Shown here: piece by piece, positions 1 to 8,233 of the stretch | Position numbering within the stretch: position 1 is the stretch's first letter | Layout: the number at the start of each line of letters is the position of its first letter | From: Opitutia bacterium Tous-C4FEB | GTDB taxonomy: Bacteria > Verrucomicrobiota > Verrucomicrobiia > Opitutales > Opitutaceae | DNA length: 64,000 nucleotides | Assembly: GCA_002304445.1 (NCBI GenBank) | Contig: NEVA01000012.1 | Location: 1-64,000 of the forward strand | Reading direction: 5' to 3' | Position numbers and translations under genes: made by a program | The notes under the pieces: generated by a model | What the model was told of the DNA's origin: nothing | Databases searched by the model: none | What the model saw: only the letters and a program-made list of their open reading frames with translations

Positions 1-795
1 GGGGTTGACGGTTTCGGCGAGGGCGGCGTGGGCCACCGGGATAAACGCATCGTCGCAGAAGATGCCGTGGGTCGGGTCGAGTCCGCGCCAGCCGGCACCG
101 GGGAGAAACACTTCGGCCCAAGCGTGCATGGCGAAGGGCAGGGGCGGAGAGCCATCGGCGGGCGGGGTTTCGAAAAAATAGCCGCTGACGAAGCGGGCGG
201 CCAGGCCGAGGTGGCGACAGAGCTCGATGAAGAGGACGGCGTAGTCGCGACAGGAACCGGAGCCGAGGGCGATGGTTTCGGCGGCGGACTGGATGCCGGG
301 TTCGTCGCGGCGGTTGTAGCGGAGGGAGTTTTTGACGGCGCCGTTGAGTGCGGTGAGCAGGGGCAGAGTCTCGCGGGGCAGAGTCGGCAGGTGGCGGGCG
401 AGCCAGGAAACGAGGAGCGGGGTGGTGGTGGCGGCCGGTGGGGTCAGGGCGGGGGCGAGGGCGAATCGCTCGGCCGGAGAGTAGTCGAACGGGAAAGCGG
501 TGGCGGTGGGGGCCAGGAAAAAATCGAAGGGATTGGTGTCGAGCGTTTCGACGAGGAAGGCGGTGTGGATGTCGTAGACGGTGGCGAGGGTGGCGGGCGG
601 GTAGTAGGCCCAGTCGAGGGCGTTCTCAGAGGCGTCGCCGGTGGAGATGAGCTTGGCGGCGGGGGTGAGGGTGAGGGTGAAATGGTGGAGACGTTGGCGG
701 GCGGTCTCGCGGGGGCGGAGGTAGAGCGCGTGAGGGGCAAACGACACCGGCTGCGAATAGGTGTAGCGGGTGAGGTGCGTGGCGCGGATGAACAT
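1..795 (-). CDS. transglutaminase-like protein, 3' end cut by the window edge
   Basis: An ATG (complement 793-795) opens 265 uninterrupted minus-strand codons that run off the left edge, so the C-terminus is not visible. The first ~80 residues form the beta-rich domain that precedes bacterial transglutaminase cores. The core carries the Cys-His-Asp triad at the expected spacing: GSCRDYA (Cys182), MHAWAEV (His224) and DPTHG (Asp240). By family it is a papain-fold amidase/transglutaminase, usually encoded with alpha-E and ATP-grasp proteins. Its substrate is unknown. A second family member at 51076-51939 sits in that full operon; this copy does not, at least on its upstream side, where a broken threonine aldolase precedes it. 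No signal peptide is evident, so a cytoplasmic location is inferred. Confidence 0.88.
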   Translation of the reverse strand, partial: MFIRATHLTRYTYSQPVSFAPHALYLRPRETARQRLHHFTLTLTPAAKLISTGDASENALDWAYYPPATLATVYDIHTAFLVETLDTNPFDFFLAPTATAFPFDYSPAERFALAPALTPPAATTTPLLVSWLARHLPTLPRETLPLLTALNGAVKNSLRYNRRDEPGIQSAAETIALGSGSCRDYAVLFIELCRHLGLAARFVSGYFFETPPADGSPPLPFAMHAWAEVFLPGAGWRGLDPTHGIFCDDAFIPVAHAALAETVNP

Positions 796-965
796 GAATC
801 GGGAGAAATGAGCGAGGCGGTGGGCGAGGGATGCGAGGTGGACGGATTTTTTGCCGCTCAGGTGCGCTCAGGTGCGCGAATCACGGAGGAGGAAGGCAGC
901 GGGAGGAAAAGCGGAGAGGGCGTAGGAGAAGGACTAAGAGGAAAGAGAAAGAGGACGACGGTAGC

Positions 966-2024
966 TCAAAGAGTGCCGTTTAAGGCGGAATTTAAATCCG
1001 AGAGGAAACGGGTGAGATCGGCGTCGGTGGTGGCCCACGAACACATGAGGCGATAGCCGTGTTCGCCGATGAAGGGATAAAAGTGCCAACCCTGCGCGTG
1101 GAGAGCGGAGGCGGCGGCGGGTGGGAGTTGGGCGAAGACGGCGTTGACCTGCGGCTCGCCGAGCAGCGTGACGCCGGGGAGAAGGCGAAGGGCGGCGGCG
1201 AGTTTCTGGGCTTGGGTGTTGGCGTGGGCGGCGTGGCGGAGCCAGGCGCCGGATTCGAGCACGGCTCACCATTGGGCGCTGGCGAAGCGTTGTTTGGAGG
1301 CGAGTTGGCCGGTTTGTTTGACGCGGTAGGCGAAGTCGCGTGCGAGGGCGGGGTTGAAAAAGACGACGGCCTCGGCGGAGAGCAGACCGTTCTTGGTGCC
1401 GCCGAAACAAAGGACATCGACGCCGGCGCGCCAGGTGAGGTCGGCAGGGGAGTGGCCGGCGAGGGCGGAGGCGGCGCAGGCGTTGGCGAAGCGGGCGCCA
1501 TCCATGTGAACGGAAAGGCCGTGGGCGTGGGCGAGGTCGGCGAGGGCGCGGATTTCGGCGGAGGTGTAGAGCGTGCCGTGCTCGGTGGACTGGGTGAGGG
1601 AGAGGGCGCCGGGTTTGGGGAAGTGGACGCCGTGGCCGCGGGTGAGGGCGGGGGCAACGGTGGTGAGCGTGAGCTTGGCGGCGGGGCCGGGTAAGGGGAG
1701 GAGTTTGCTCCCGCCGGTGAAAAATTCCGGCGCGCCGCACTCGTCCGTGTCGATGTGGGCGACCTCGTGACAGAGGACGCTGTGGTGGCGTTGGCAGAGG
1801 GCGGAGAGCGCGAGGGCGTTGGCGGCGGTGCCGTTGAAGACAAAAAAAGTTTCGCAGTCGGTCTCGAAAATCTGACGGAAGAGATCTTGGGCGCGGGCGG
1901 TCGTGGGGTCGGAGCCGTAAGACGGCGCGGAGCCGGAGTTGACGGCGATGAGGGCGGCGAGCGCCTCGGGGCAGAGGCCGGCGGTGTTGTCGCTGGCAAA
2001 GAGGGAGTCGGGGCGGGCGGACAT
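966..2024 (-). pseudogene. ltaE: low-specificity L-threonine aldolase interrupted by an in-frame TGA
   Basis: The first reading frame (2024-1266, 252 aa) contains the PLP-binding core of L-threonine aldolase, including FVFNGTAANALAL, HVDTDE-like HIDTDE, VHMDGAR and the Schiff-base lysine in CFGGTKNGLL. It ends at TGA (1266-1268) directly after KQRFASAQW. The same frame then continues from GTG 1262 to the stop at 966 with the family's C-terminal domain (LESGAWLRHAAHAN, then FMCS-like LMCSWATTDADL). Read through, the protein would be about 352 aa, the normal family length, and homology resumes without loss of register. The lesion is therefore a single nonsense codon. It could be a true pseudogene, a sequencing error, a split enzyme restarting at GTG 1262, or recoding. 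An active enzyme would cleave L-threonine to glycine and acetaldehyde. It is divergent from aroK. Confidence 0.85.
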
Positions 2025-2116
2025 AGGGAAAGTTTTGGGAGCGGCGGGCGGGACGGCGACAGCATTTTGGGCGTTGGCAACGGCGAGGGTGGGCGATTGC
2101 TTGCGCGGGCAACGCG

Positions 2117-2680
2117 ATGAAAGCGGAGGAAGTTAATCTCTATCTGGTGGGATTCATGGGCACGGGAAAAACGACCGTGGGGCGGGCCGTGGCGCAGCGG
2201 GTGGGCTTCACGTGCTTGGACAGCGACCACGAAATCGAGCGGAAGCAAGGGAAGGGTATCCCGGCGATTTTTGCCGAGCACGGGGAGCCGGCGTTTCGGC
2301 TGATGGAGCGGGAGTTTGTCGAAGGCGGGCATCCAACGACGGGAATGGTGATTGCGTGCGGCGGCGGGCTGGTGGTGCAACCGGGGATGTTGGCGGCGCT
2401 CAAGGCGCGCGGTGTCGTCGTGTGCTTGCACGCCTCGGTGGAGACGATTCTCGCGCGGACGGCGCGGCAGAAGAACCGGCCCTTGCTCAATGTGGAAGAT
2501 CCGGAGGTGCGGATCAGAACGTTGTTCGCCGAGCGGGAACCGATTTACCGGAAGGCGGGCAGTGTGATTTTGACGGATGGGCGACCGCTCGGGGACATCG
2601 TCCTGCACGTGTTGCGGGTGTGGCGGCGAGACGCGGAAGACTTTGCGCAACGGGAAAACAGACGGGTGCCGCGAGCGTGA
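2117..2680 (+). CDS. aroK: shikimate kinase
   Basis: This 187-residue protein phosphorylates shikimate at O3 with ATP in the chorismate pathway, in the cytoplasm. The Walker A motif VGFMGTGKTT lies at residues 11-20. It is followed by the shikimate-binding LDSD at 34-37, the CGGGLV turn near residue 82, and the LID-region arginines in RPLLNVEDPEVR near 120. Length matches the family. The start shown is the only ATG ahead of the Walker motif. The stop overlaps the GTG start of queG (GTGA), so the two are probably co-transcribed and translationally coupled. It is divergent from the threonine aldolase across 92 bp. Confidence 0.95.
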   Translation: MKAEEVNLYLVGFMGTGKTTVGRAVAQRVGFTCLDSDHEIERKQGKGIPAIFAEHGEPAFRLMEREFVEGGHPTTGMVIACGGGLVVQPGMLAALKARGVVVCLHASVETILARTARQKNRPLLNVEDPEVRIRTLFAEREPIYRKAGSVILTDGRPLGDIVLHVLRVWRRDAEDFAQRENRRVPRA

Positions 2681-3882
2681 GTGTGAGCGAAGGCCAGAGC
2701 GGGGAGACGGAGGCGCGAGAGCGGCAGGAAGTGTTGCGGCGACGGTTGGTCGCGCTCGGATTCGACGAGGTGCGGTTCGCGGCGTTGGCGGAGCTGGGCG
2801 GAGACCGGTTGAAGGCATGGTTTGAGGCGGGACACCATGCGGACATGCAGTGGATGGAACGGACGGCGGAGAAACGGTTGAAGCCGGAGCTGGTTTTGGC
2901 CGAGGCGCGCTCGGTGATTATGTTGGGTGTCAGCTATGCGGATGCCGCTCGAGCGGTGAAAGGTGAAGGGCAAGAGGCAGGTGAGGCTGCACCACAGCGG
3001 GCGACGTGGGCGCGGTATGCGTTGCACGAGGATTATCACGACACGATGAAAGTGGGCCTGATCGAGGCCGGGAAAGTGATCGGGGAGATGTATGGCGCGA
3101 CGCGGGAAGACCTGCGGGCGTATGTCGATACCGGCCCGGTGCTCGAACGGGGGTGGGCGGCGAAGGCGGGACTCGGGTTCATCGGGAAGAACGCGATGTT
3201 GATCTCGCGGCGGCACGGGAACTGGTTGTTTTTGGCGACGATTTTGACCCGGCAGGAATTTTTTCCCGACGCGCCGGTACGGAAACAGGCGAGTGATTTC
3301 GCGGATGTGGGACTGCTCTGCGGAAAGTGCACACGGTGTTTGGACGCGTGCCCGACGGAGGCGTTTGCGGCTCCGGGGGTGGTGGATGCGCGGCGGTGCG
3401 TTTCGTATCAGACGATCGAGAACAAAGGGATTATTCCGCGGGAGCTGCGGGCGGGAATCGGGAACCGGATCTATGGATGCGACGTGTGCTTGGAGGTGTG
3501 TCCCTGGAACCGGTTCGCGGTGGCGGGGCGGGAGGTATTGCTGGTGGCGAGGCGGGAATTGGCGGGACTGAGCGTGCGGGAGATTTTGGCGCTGACGCCA
3601 GCGCGGTTTGCGGAAGTTTTTCGCAAAACCCCGATCAAGCGGGTGAAGCTCGCGGGGCTGTTGCGGAATGCGTGTATCGTCGCGGGGAATTCGGGCGACG
3701 TGAGCCTCTTGAAACCGTTGGTGAGGCTCGCGCGGCATGAGTCGGCCTTGGTGCGGGCGCACGCGGTGTGGGCGGTGCGGATGCTAGGCGGCGAGTCTCG
3801 GGCGAGTGCGCTGCTGAAGCCGGCGCGCGCGGCGGAAACGGATGCGACGGTGGTCGCGGAATACGGCGACGCTAGGCCTTAA
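2677..3882 (+). CDS. queG: epoxyqueuosine reductase
   Basis: QueG uses cobalamin and two 4Fe-4S clusters to reduce epoxyqueuosine to queuosine in tRNA, the last step of the pathway. The 401-aa product has the N-terminal corrin-binding domain with DTGPVLERGWAAKAG, which includes the family's catalytic Asp, and GFIGKN. The ferredoxin-like cysteines follow: CGKCTRCLDACP near residue 214 and CDVCLEVCPWN near 270. A HEAT-like tail (RHESALVRAHAVWAVRML) closes the protein. I chose GTG 2677 because it overlaps the aroK stop as GTGA; GTG 2683 is an alternative. The reading frame stays open far upstream, but that part is aroK's shadow. The 3' end overlaps the convergent thioesterase by 11 bp. QueF of the same pathway is at 34.6 kb; no queC, queD or queE is in the window. 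Confidence 0.95.
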   Translation: MSVSEGQSGETEARERQEVLRRRLVALGFDEVRFAALAELGGDRLKAWFEAGHHADMQWMERTAEKRLKPELVLAEARSVIMLGVSYADAARAVKGEGQEAGEAAPQRATWARYALHEDYHDTMKVGLIEAGKVIGEMYGATREDLRAYVDTGPVLERGWAAKAGLGFIGKNAMLISRRHGNWLFLATILTRQEFFPDAPVRKQASDFADVGLLCGKCTRCLDACPTEAFAAPGVVDARRCVSYQTIENKGIIPRELRAGIGNRIYGCDVCLEVCPWNRFAVAGREVLLVARRELAGLSVREILALTPARFAEVFRKTPIKRVKLAGLLRNACIVAGNSGDVSLLKPLVRLARHESALVRAHAVWAVRMLGGESRASALLKPARAAETDATVVAEYGDARP

Positions 3883-4276
3883 ACGCAGCGGTCATCACGG
3901 CGACGATGTTGGCGGGCGGGCGCACGGGCCGGCCCTGAAGATCGATGAACGCATGGGCGGATTGACCGGTGGCGAGGAGTTCTTCACCCCGGAAAACTTC
4001 GTAATCCAAATGAATCCGAAGAAGTGGTTTCTCGCGCAAATAGGTGATGATGGTGAGAACGTCGTCGTAAAGGGCGGGGCGGGAATATTTGGCGGAAATT
4101 TCGAGCACGGGCAGGCGGTAGCCCTCGGCCTCGAGCTGACGATAGGGAAGGCCGAGTTCTTTAAGCAGAGTGGTGCGGCCGATCTCAAACCACGGGAGAT
4201 AATTCGCGTGGTAGACAATGCCCATCATGTCGGTCTCGGCGTAGCGAACGGTGACTTGGGAGCGGGAGACAATCAT
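3872..4276 (-). CDS. YbgC/FadM-type acyl-CoA thioesterase (4HBT hotdog fold)
   Basis: The 134-aa product is a single hotdog domain. It has the YbgC-type active-site segment YAETDMMGIVYHANY, whose Asp is the catalytic residue, followed by WFEIGRTTLLKELGLPY. These enzymes hydrolyse acyl-CoA or acyl-ACP thioesters. The ATG at 4276 overlaps the stop of the upstream glycosyltransferase (ATGA), so I reject the longer in-frame extension to 4384, which lies inside that gene. Coupling to a glycosyltransferase and proximity to the ACP-dehydratase and ketosynthase genes suggest a role in releasing or editing acyl chains of a dedicated lipid; this is inference from position. Confidence 0.88.
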   Translation of the reverse strand: MIVSRSQVTVRYAETDMMGIVYHANYLPWFEIGRTTLLKELGLPYRQLEAEGYRLPVLEISAKYSRPALYDDVLTIITYLREKPLLRIHLDYEVFRGEELLATGQSAHAFIDLQGRPVRPPANIVAVMTAAFKA

Positions 4277-5463
4277 GGGCGTTCGGCGGGAAAAGAGGCG
4301 GTTGATTCGGCCGGATCGTCGACGGCGGGGTTGGCGCCGAAAAGGGCCTCGGCAGACTCGATCCAACAATTGCGCCCGGCCCATTTGCGACCGGCGGTGC
4401 CGAGACGTTGGCGCAGGGCCGGATCGTGGATCAGTTTCTCAAAGGCGGCGGCAAGTTGCGCGGGGCGATGGGGCGGCACGAGCAGACCGGTCACCCCATC
4501 TTGCACCGCTTCGGCCACCCCGCCGACGTTGTGCGCGACCACGGGCAACCCGTGAGCGGCCGCCTCGAGATAGACGAGGCCAAAGCCCTCGATGCTGCGG
4601 GCGTGATTGATGCTCGTCATCGCAAAGATATCGGCGCGATCGTAAAGGGTGGTGAGTTCGTCGTCGGGGATGTTTCCAAGAAAACGAACGGTGAGATCGG
4701 GGGTGGCGGTAGCGGCTTGGCGAATCACCTGCTCGTAGCGGCCTTTGCTCTGGCCGCCCACGATCCAGTATTCGAGGCGAGCCCGGTCGGAAGCGGGGAG
4801 CAGTTGCAAGGCTTGGAGCGTGAGCAGTTGGCCCTTGCGGGGATGGATGCGGCCGACCGTGAGCACGACGATTTTGGCGCGGGGGGCGTCGGACTTGAGG
4901 GGAACGACGGCAAAATCCGAGCGAAGGGCGCCGGGCGTCAGCACGATCTTGTTGGCGGCTTCTGGAAAATGGGTGAGGAGAAGCTCCTGCGTATAGTTGG
5001 TCAGAGTGCTCACGCGCGTGGCATGTCGGATTAACCGACCCGCGAGGGCGCGACGGATGGGGCTGCTGGCGAATTTCAAGATTTCGGAACCATGGAAGGT
5101 GAGCACCAATTGCTTTGGGCGGAAGGCCCGGAAGAATTGAAGCAGCATCATGGTCAACATCGGGCCCGGCTCGGGGAGGTAGACGGTGGCGTAACGCAAC
5201 CGCCGCCGTGCGCGGATGAATTCCCGGGCGAGTTGAACCTGGCACCACAGATCGTGCGTGCCCTTGAGAGGCAGACGCCGCAGCCGGAACGGCCAGACTT
5301 TCTCTTGATCGGGCTCGGCGGATTGAGCCCAAACCTCGGTTTCGTAACCTAAACTCGCCGAGGCCCGGGCAATCTCTTCGGTGAACGTCGCGATACCGCC
5401 ACGCACGGGGTAAAATTCATGGGTAATCAGAAAAACGGAGGGAACGGAGGCAGGAACGCTCAT
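4273..5463 (-). CDS. GT4-family glycosyltransferase
   Basis: This protein of about 396 aa has the two-Rossmann GT-B layout. The N-terminal acceptor domain has FYPVRGGIATFTEEIA near the start and LTFHGSEIL near residue 120. The C-terminal nucleotide-sugar domain has VGRIHPRKGQ near 210 and the GT4 signature SIEGFGLVYLEAAAHGLPVV with the conserved EGFGL...E pair. Sugar donor and acceptor cannot be told from sequence. ATG 5463 (MSVPASVPSVF) is preferred; a TTG five codons upstream would also be in frame. It is coupled to the downstream thioesterase by ATGA overlap and is divergent from the ACP-dehydratase gene over about 195 bp. Confidence 0.9.
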   Translation of the reverse strand: MSVPASVPSVFLITHEFYPVRGGIATFTEEIARASASLGYETEVWAQSAEPDQEKVWPFRLRRLPLKGTHDLWCQVQLAREFIRARRRLRYATVYLPEPGPMLTMMLLQFFRAFRPKQLVLTFHGSEILKFASSPIRRALAGRLIRHATRVSTLTNYTQELLLTHFPEAANKIVLTPGALRSDFAVVPLKSDAPRAKIVVLTVGRIHPRKGQLLTLQALQLLPASDRARLEYWIVGGQSKGRYEQVIRQAATATPDLTVRFLGNIPDDELTTLYDRADIFAMTSINHARSIEGFGLVYLEAAAHGLPVVAHNVGGVAEAVQDGVTGLLVPPHRPAQLAAAFEKLIHDPALRQRLGTAGRKWAGRNCWIESAEALFGANPAVDDPAESTASFPAERP

Positions 5464-5658
5464 GCGCAGAAATTGCAAAAGGACGGCCCGAAGTCATCCG
5501 GGCAGTCCAACCTATTGGGCGTTGGCCTTGCGCTGGCAAGTGCGCCGATGAACCCAGACGAAAAGTCCGATAGGGCCGTGATTTGGCGGAAATCACCGGC
5601 GGACTGAATTAGAAATTGGAGTTTACTTTCGAGCCTCCGAATCTAGAACCAAGGAACA

Positions 5659-6636
5659 ATGCCAGACGCAGTTCAACCGATTCCCGGGAGTAGTAAGCCA
5701 TTTGTGGCGCCATCGAAGCCCTTCGCTCCCGAAGACGAATCGGCTCTACGTGAGGCACTTAAACGTTGTTCACCGTCTGCCTTTGAATCTGCGGTGCAGT
5801 TCCGAAAGACGGGAAACCCCGAGCATGTTCCGGCCGTTGTGATCGGAATCGTCGAACGCTTTGTTGAGCCTGATCTGAGGATTAAGTTAAAAGATGCGGA
5901 TGATGACCTCCGGCTGATTGAAGACCTGGGGATTGATTCCCTCACGATGATGGAAATCGTGATTTTGGTCGAAGACGTCCTTCAGCTTTCGATCAATAAT
6001 GATGAACTGAGGAATCTGCGCACGGTGGGTGACGTGAAGACCTTCATTGATTGCAAAATTCGGGGATTGGCTTTGCCGAAACCGACTAAGTTTATCCCAA
6101 TCGAGCAAATTGCTGCGGTGATGCCGATCCAGCCCCCGTTCCTGTTCCTGAATGAGGCGTCGGTAAGTTCCAGCGGGGCAAACGGTAAATATAAAATAAC
6201 CGGCCAGGAGTTCTTCCTCCAAGGGCATTTTAAGAATAACCCCGTGATGCCGGCGTCGATCATGCTTGAGGCCTTGGGTCAGTTGGCGGTGCTCTATCTT
6301 TTGGAAGGCGCGGCACCGGAACCCGGCAAGGTGATCAGCTCGTCCCTGATTTACTTCACCGGTTGTGAGGGCGTGAGGGCGCATCGGGTTTGCCGGCCTG
6401 GTGATATTCTCACGCTTTCGATCAAGCCGAAGCGGATGAAAATGCCTTTGGCGACGTTTGAAGGTGCGATTCGGGTAGGTCAGGAAAAAGCGGCAATCGC
6501 TGAAGAAATCACGCTCACCTTTGGTTATGCCGAGGCGGTAATGCCGCCCCCGGTTGCGGAGATAAATGGCCACACGACGCCCAAATCGGACGCGGTCGCG
6601 GCGACCTCGCCGCTGCGGGTGGCAGTTAACGCCTGA
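5659..6636 (+). CDS. acyl carrier protein / FabZ-type 3-hydroxyacyl-ACP dehydratase fusion
   Basis: This 325-aa fusion has three parts. Residues ~1-45 are a linker rich in Pro and Ser. Residues ~50-130 are an acyl carrier protein with the phosphopantetheine site LIEDLGIDSLTMME (Ser near 95). Residues ~150-300 are a hotdog dehydratase with the FabA/FabZ catalytic His and Glu in QGHFKNNPVMP and LEALGQLAVLYLL. Both catalytic groups and the attachment serine are retained. The C-terminal 30 residues look unstructured. A good ribosome site (AAGGA) precedes the ATG. The gene is visibly poorer in GC (close to half over long stretches) than its neighbours, a possible sign of transfer. It is followed by a terminator and a ketosynthase gene, and probably acts with the latter in a dedicated acyl-chain pathway. 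ACP-dehydratase fusions are uncommon. Confidence 0.88.
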   Translation: MPDAVQPIPGSSKPFVAPSKPFAPEDESALREALKRCSPSAFESAVQFRKTGNPEHVPAVVIGIVERFVEPDLRIKLKDADDDLRLIEDLGIDSLTMMEIVILVEDVLQLSINNDELRNLRTVGDVKTFIDCKIRGLALPKPTKFIPIEQIAAVMPIQPPFLFLNEASVSSSGANGKYKITGQEFFLQGHFKNNPVMPASIMLEALGQLAVLYLLEGAAPEPGKVISSSLIYFTGCEGVRAHRVCRPGDILTLSIKPKRMKMPLATFEGAIRVGQEKAAIAEEITLTFGYAEAVMPPPVAEINGHTTPKSDAVAATSPLRVAVNA

Positions 6637-6657
6637 TTTGGACCGTTTGGTTTATGG

Positions 6658-6684
6658 AATGGCGGCTTTAGAGCCGCCATTTTT
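6658..6684 (+). terminator. rho-independent terminator after the ACP-dehydratase gene
   Basis: A perfect 7-bp stem GGCGGCT/AGCCGCC with the loop TTAG (6668-6671) is extended by AAT/ATT pairs and followed by a T run ending at 6684. It lies 22 bases beyond the stop codon, so the downstream ketosynthase gene probably has its own promoter in 6685-6869. Confidence 0.85.
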
Positions 6685-6869
6685 GTGGGTATTCCAGCGG
6701 GTCTTCCGGAGTGAGCAACGATGGTCCGACGAACCCTCGGAAACCAGCCATCTCTCGCGTTGACCGCAGTCGAATTCCCCCAAAAATTCTCGCCAGTCTC
6801 TAACGTCCGCGCAAACGCCAACCCGTTTTGCCGGTCTCTGCGCTCATCGCAACCTACCTCGCACCACGC

Positions 6870-8132
6870 ATGCCCAGAGTATTCATTACCGGTCTCGGCT
6901 TTATCACCAGTATTGGTAATGACGCTGCTACAGTTACAAAGAGCCTGCGCGAGTTACATCATGGATTTGAGCTTTATGCTCCGTTTCAGAACCCTGAGAT
7001 TCCGGTCAAAGTAGCGGCTCCGGTTAAGGGTTTTTTCACTGATTCGGTCGACGTCGAGGATTGGACTTTTCCGGCGGGCATCGTGATCAAGCGCGAGGTG
7101 TTGCGCGGAATGTCGCCGCATGTGGTTTACGCGTGGTGCGCGATGCAGCAGGCGATCGCCGATGCGAAACTTGGTGATGCGGAGGTTTCCAATGAAGCGA
7201 CGGGTCTTTACGCGGCTTCAGGGGGATCGCCATTTTTGATGGGACACATGTTGGAGCGGATGCACAAGCAGGGGGTGATGCGGTGTTCGCCTCTCGGGAT
7301 TGTGGCTTCGATCTCCGGGGCGGTGCAGTTCAACCTCGTGGCCCATTTCAAAATCAAGGGATCATCCTGTGGATTCGCGTCGGCGTGTGCCTCTTCCTCT
7401 CATGCTCTCGGTTTTGCCTATGACGACTTGGTGACCGGTCGGCAAAAGCGGATGTTTGTCGTGGGCGCGGAGGACGGGAATATGGATGCGATCTTACCGT
7501 TTGCTGGAATGCGGGCCTTGTCTTTGTCGACTGATCCTTCGAGTGCCTCTCGGCCTTTCGACACGGGACGTGATGGATTTGTGGGTACCGGTGGCGGCGT
7601 CGTGCTGGTGCTCGAGACGGAGGAAGAAGTCATCCGTCGTGGGGTCACACCTTATTGCGAGGTCGCAGGGTGGGCCCAAGCTTCCGACGGGCATAATGTC
7701 GCAATTTCACATCCGGAGGGCTTGGGGTTGCGCGCGGCGATGGCTAATGCGTTGCGGGTGACGGGCACTGCGCCTGAGGACGTGGACTATGTGAACGCTC
7801 ACGCGACCTCCACGCCGATCGGTGACGCGTCGGAGGCGAAGGCGCTGCGGGCAGTGTTCAATCCGTCCGGGATGCGTCCGGCGATCAGCAGCACCAAGGC
7901 TTTGACGGGGCATGGGCTCTCGCTGGCCGGAGCGATGGAGAGCGGCTTTTGCGCCTTGGCCGTGCGGGACGGATTTATGCCGGGTTCGGCTCACATCACC
8001 CAGCTCGACCCGGAGTGTGCGGATTTGAACATCATCCGATCAACCTTGGCGGCCCAGCCCAAGGTAGCCCTCAACAACGTCAGTGGCTTCGGCGGCGCCA
8101 ACGTCAGCATTGTTTTCAAACAAGCTCGTTGA
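6870..8132 (+). CDS. beta-ketoacyl-ACP synthase (FabF/FabB-like)
   Basis: A 420-aa thiolase-fold condensing enzyme. The nucleophilic Cys is in SACASSSHALGF near residue 180. The two histidines are in NAHATSTPIGD near 310 and in TKALTGHGLSLAG near 345. The C-terminal GFGGANVS motif is present. It would condense malonyl-ACP with an acyl primer. ATG 6870 (MPRVFITGLGF) matches the family N-terminus; an in-frame ATG-like start at 6828 would add 14 residues with no family support. Upstream is the ACP-dehydratase fusion. Downstream, 101 bp away, is an MGDG-synthase-like transferase. No ketoreductase or malonyl transferase is nearby, so housekeeping FabG and FabD would have to serve. Confidence 0.9.
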   Translation: MPRVFITGLGFITSIGNDAATVTKSLRELHHGFELYAPFQNPEIPVKVAAPVKGFFTDSVDVEDWTFPAGIVIKREVLRGMSPHVVYAWCAMQQAIADAKLGDAEVSNEATGLYAASGGSPFLMGHMLERMHKQGVMRCSPLGIVASISGAVQFNLVAHFKIKGSSCGFASACASSSHALGFAYDDLVTGRQKRMFVVGAEDGNMDAILPFAGMRALSLSTDPSSASRPFDTGRDGFVGTGGGVVLVLETEEEVIRRGVTPYCEVAGWAQASDGHNVAISHPEGLGLRAAMANALRVTGTAPEDVDYVNAHATSTPIGDASEAKALRAVFNPSGMRPAISSTKALTGHGLSLAGAMESGFCALAVRDGFMPGSAHITQLDPECADLNIIRSTLAAQPKVALNNVSGFGGANVSIVFKQAR

Positions 8133-8233
8133 ACGCCCGTGCTCCAGTGCTGATTCGATGCCGGGGCAGCCGGCAATTCGGACGAATTGACCCGGCGGTG
8201 CGGGTTTGTTCGGCTGGCAACTCATCCTGATCC

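Noticed and set aside
28-1056. 342-aa plus-strand open frame at the left edge
   Set aside because: The sequence is Gly/Glu repeats in shadow of the transglutaminase gene on the minus strand, where the catalytic triad is found.
3872-4384. Longer N-terminus (36 extra residues) for the thioesterase
   Set aside because: The extra part lies wholly inside the upstream glycosyltransferase gene and is Arg-rich shadow; the ATGA overlap start at 4276 fits the family length.
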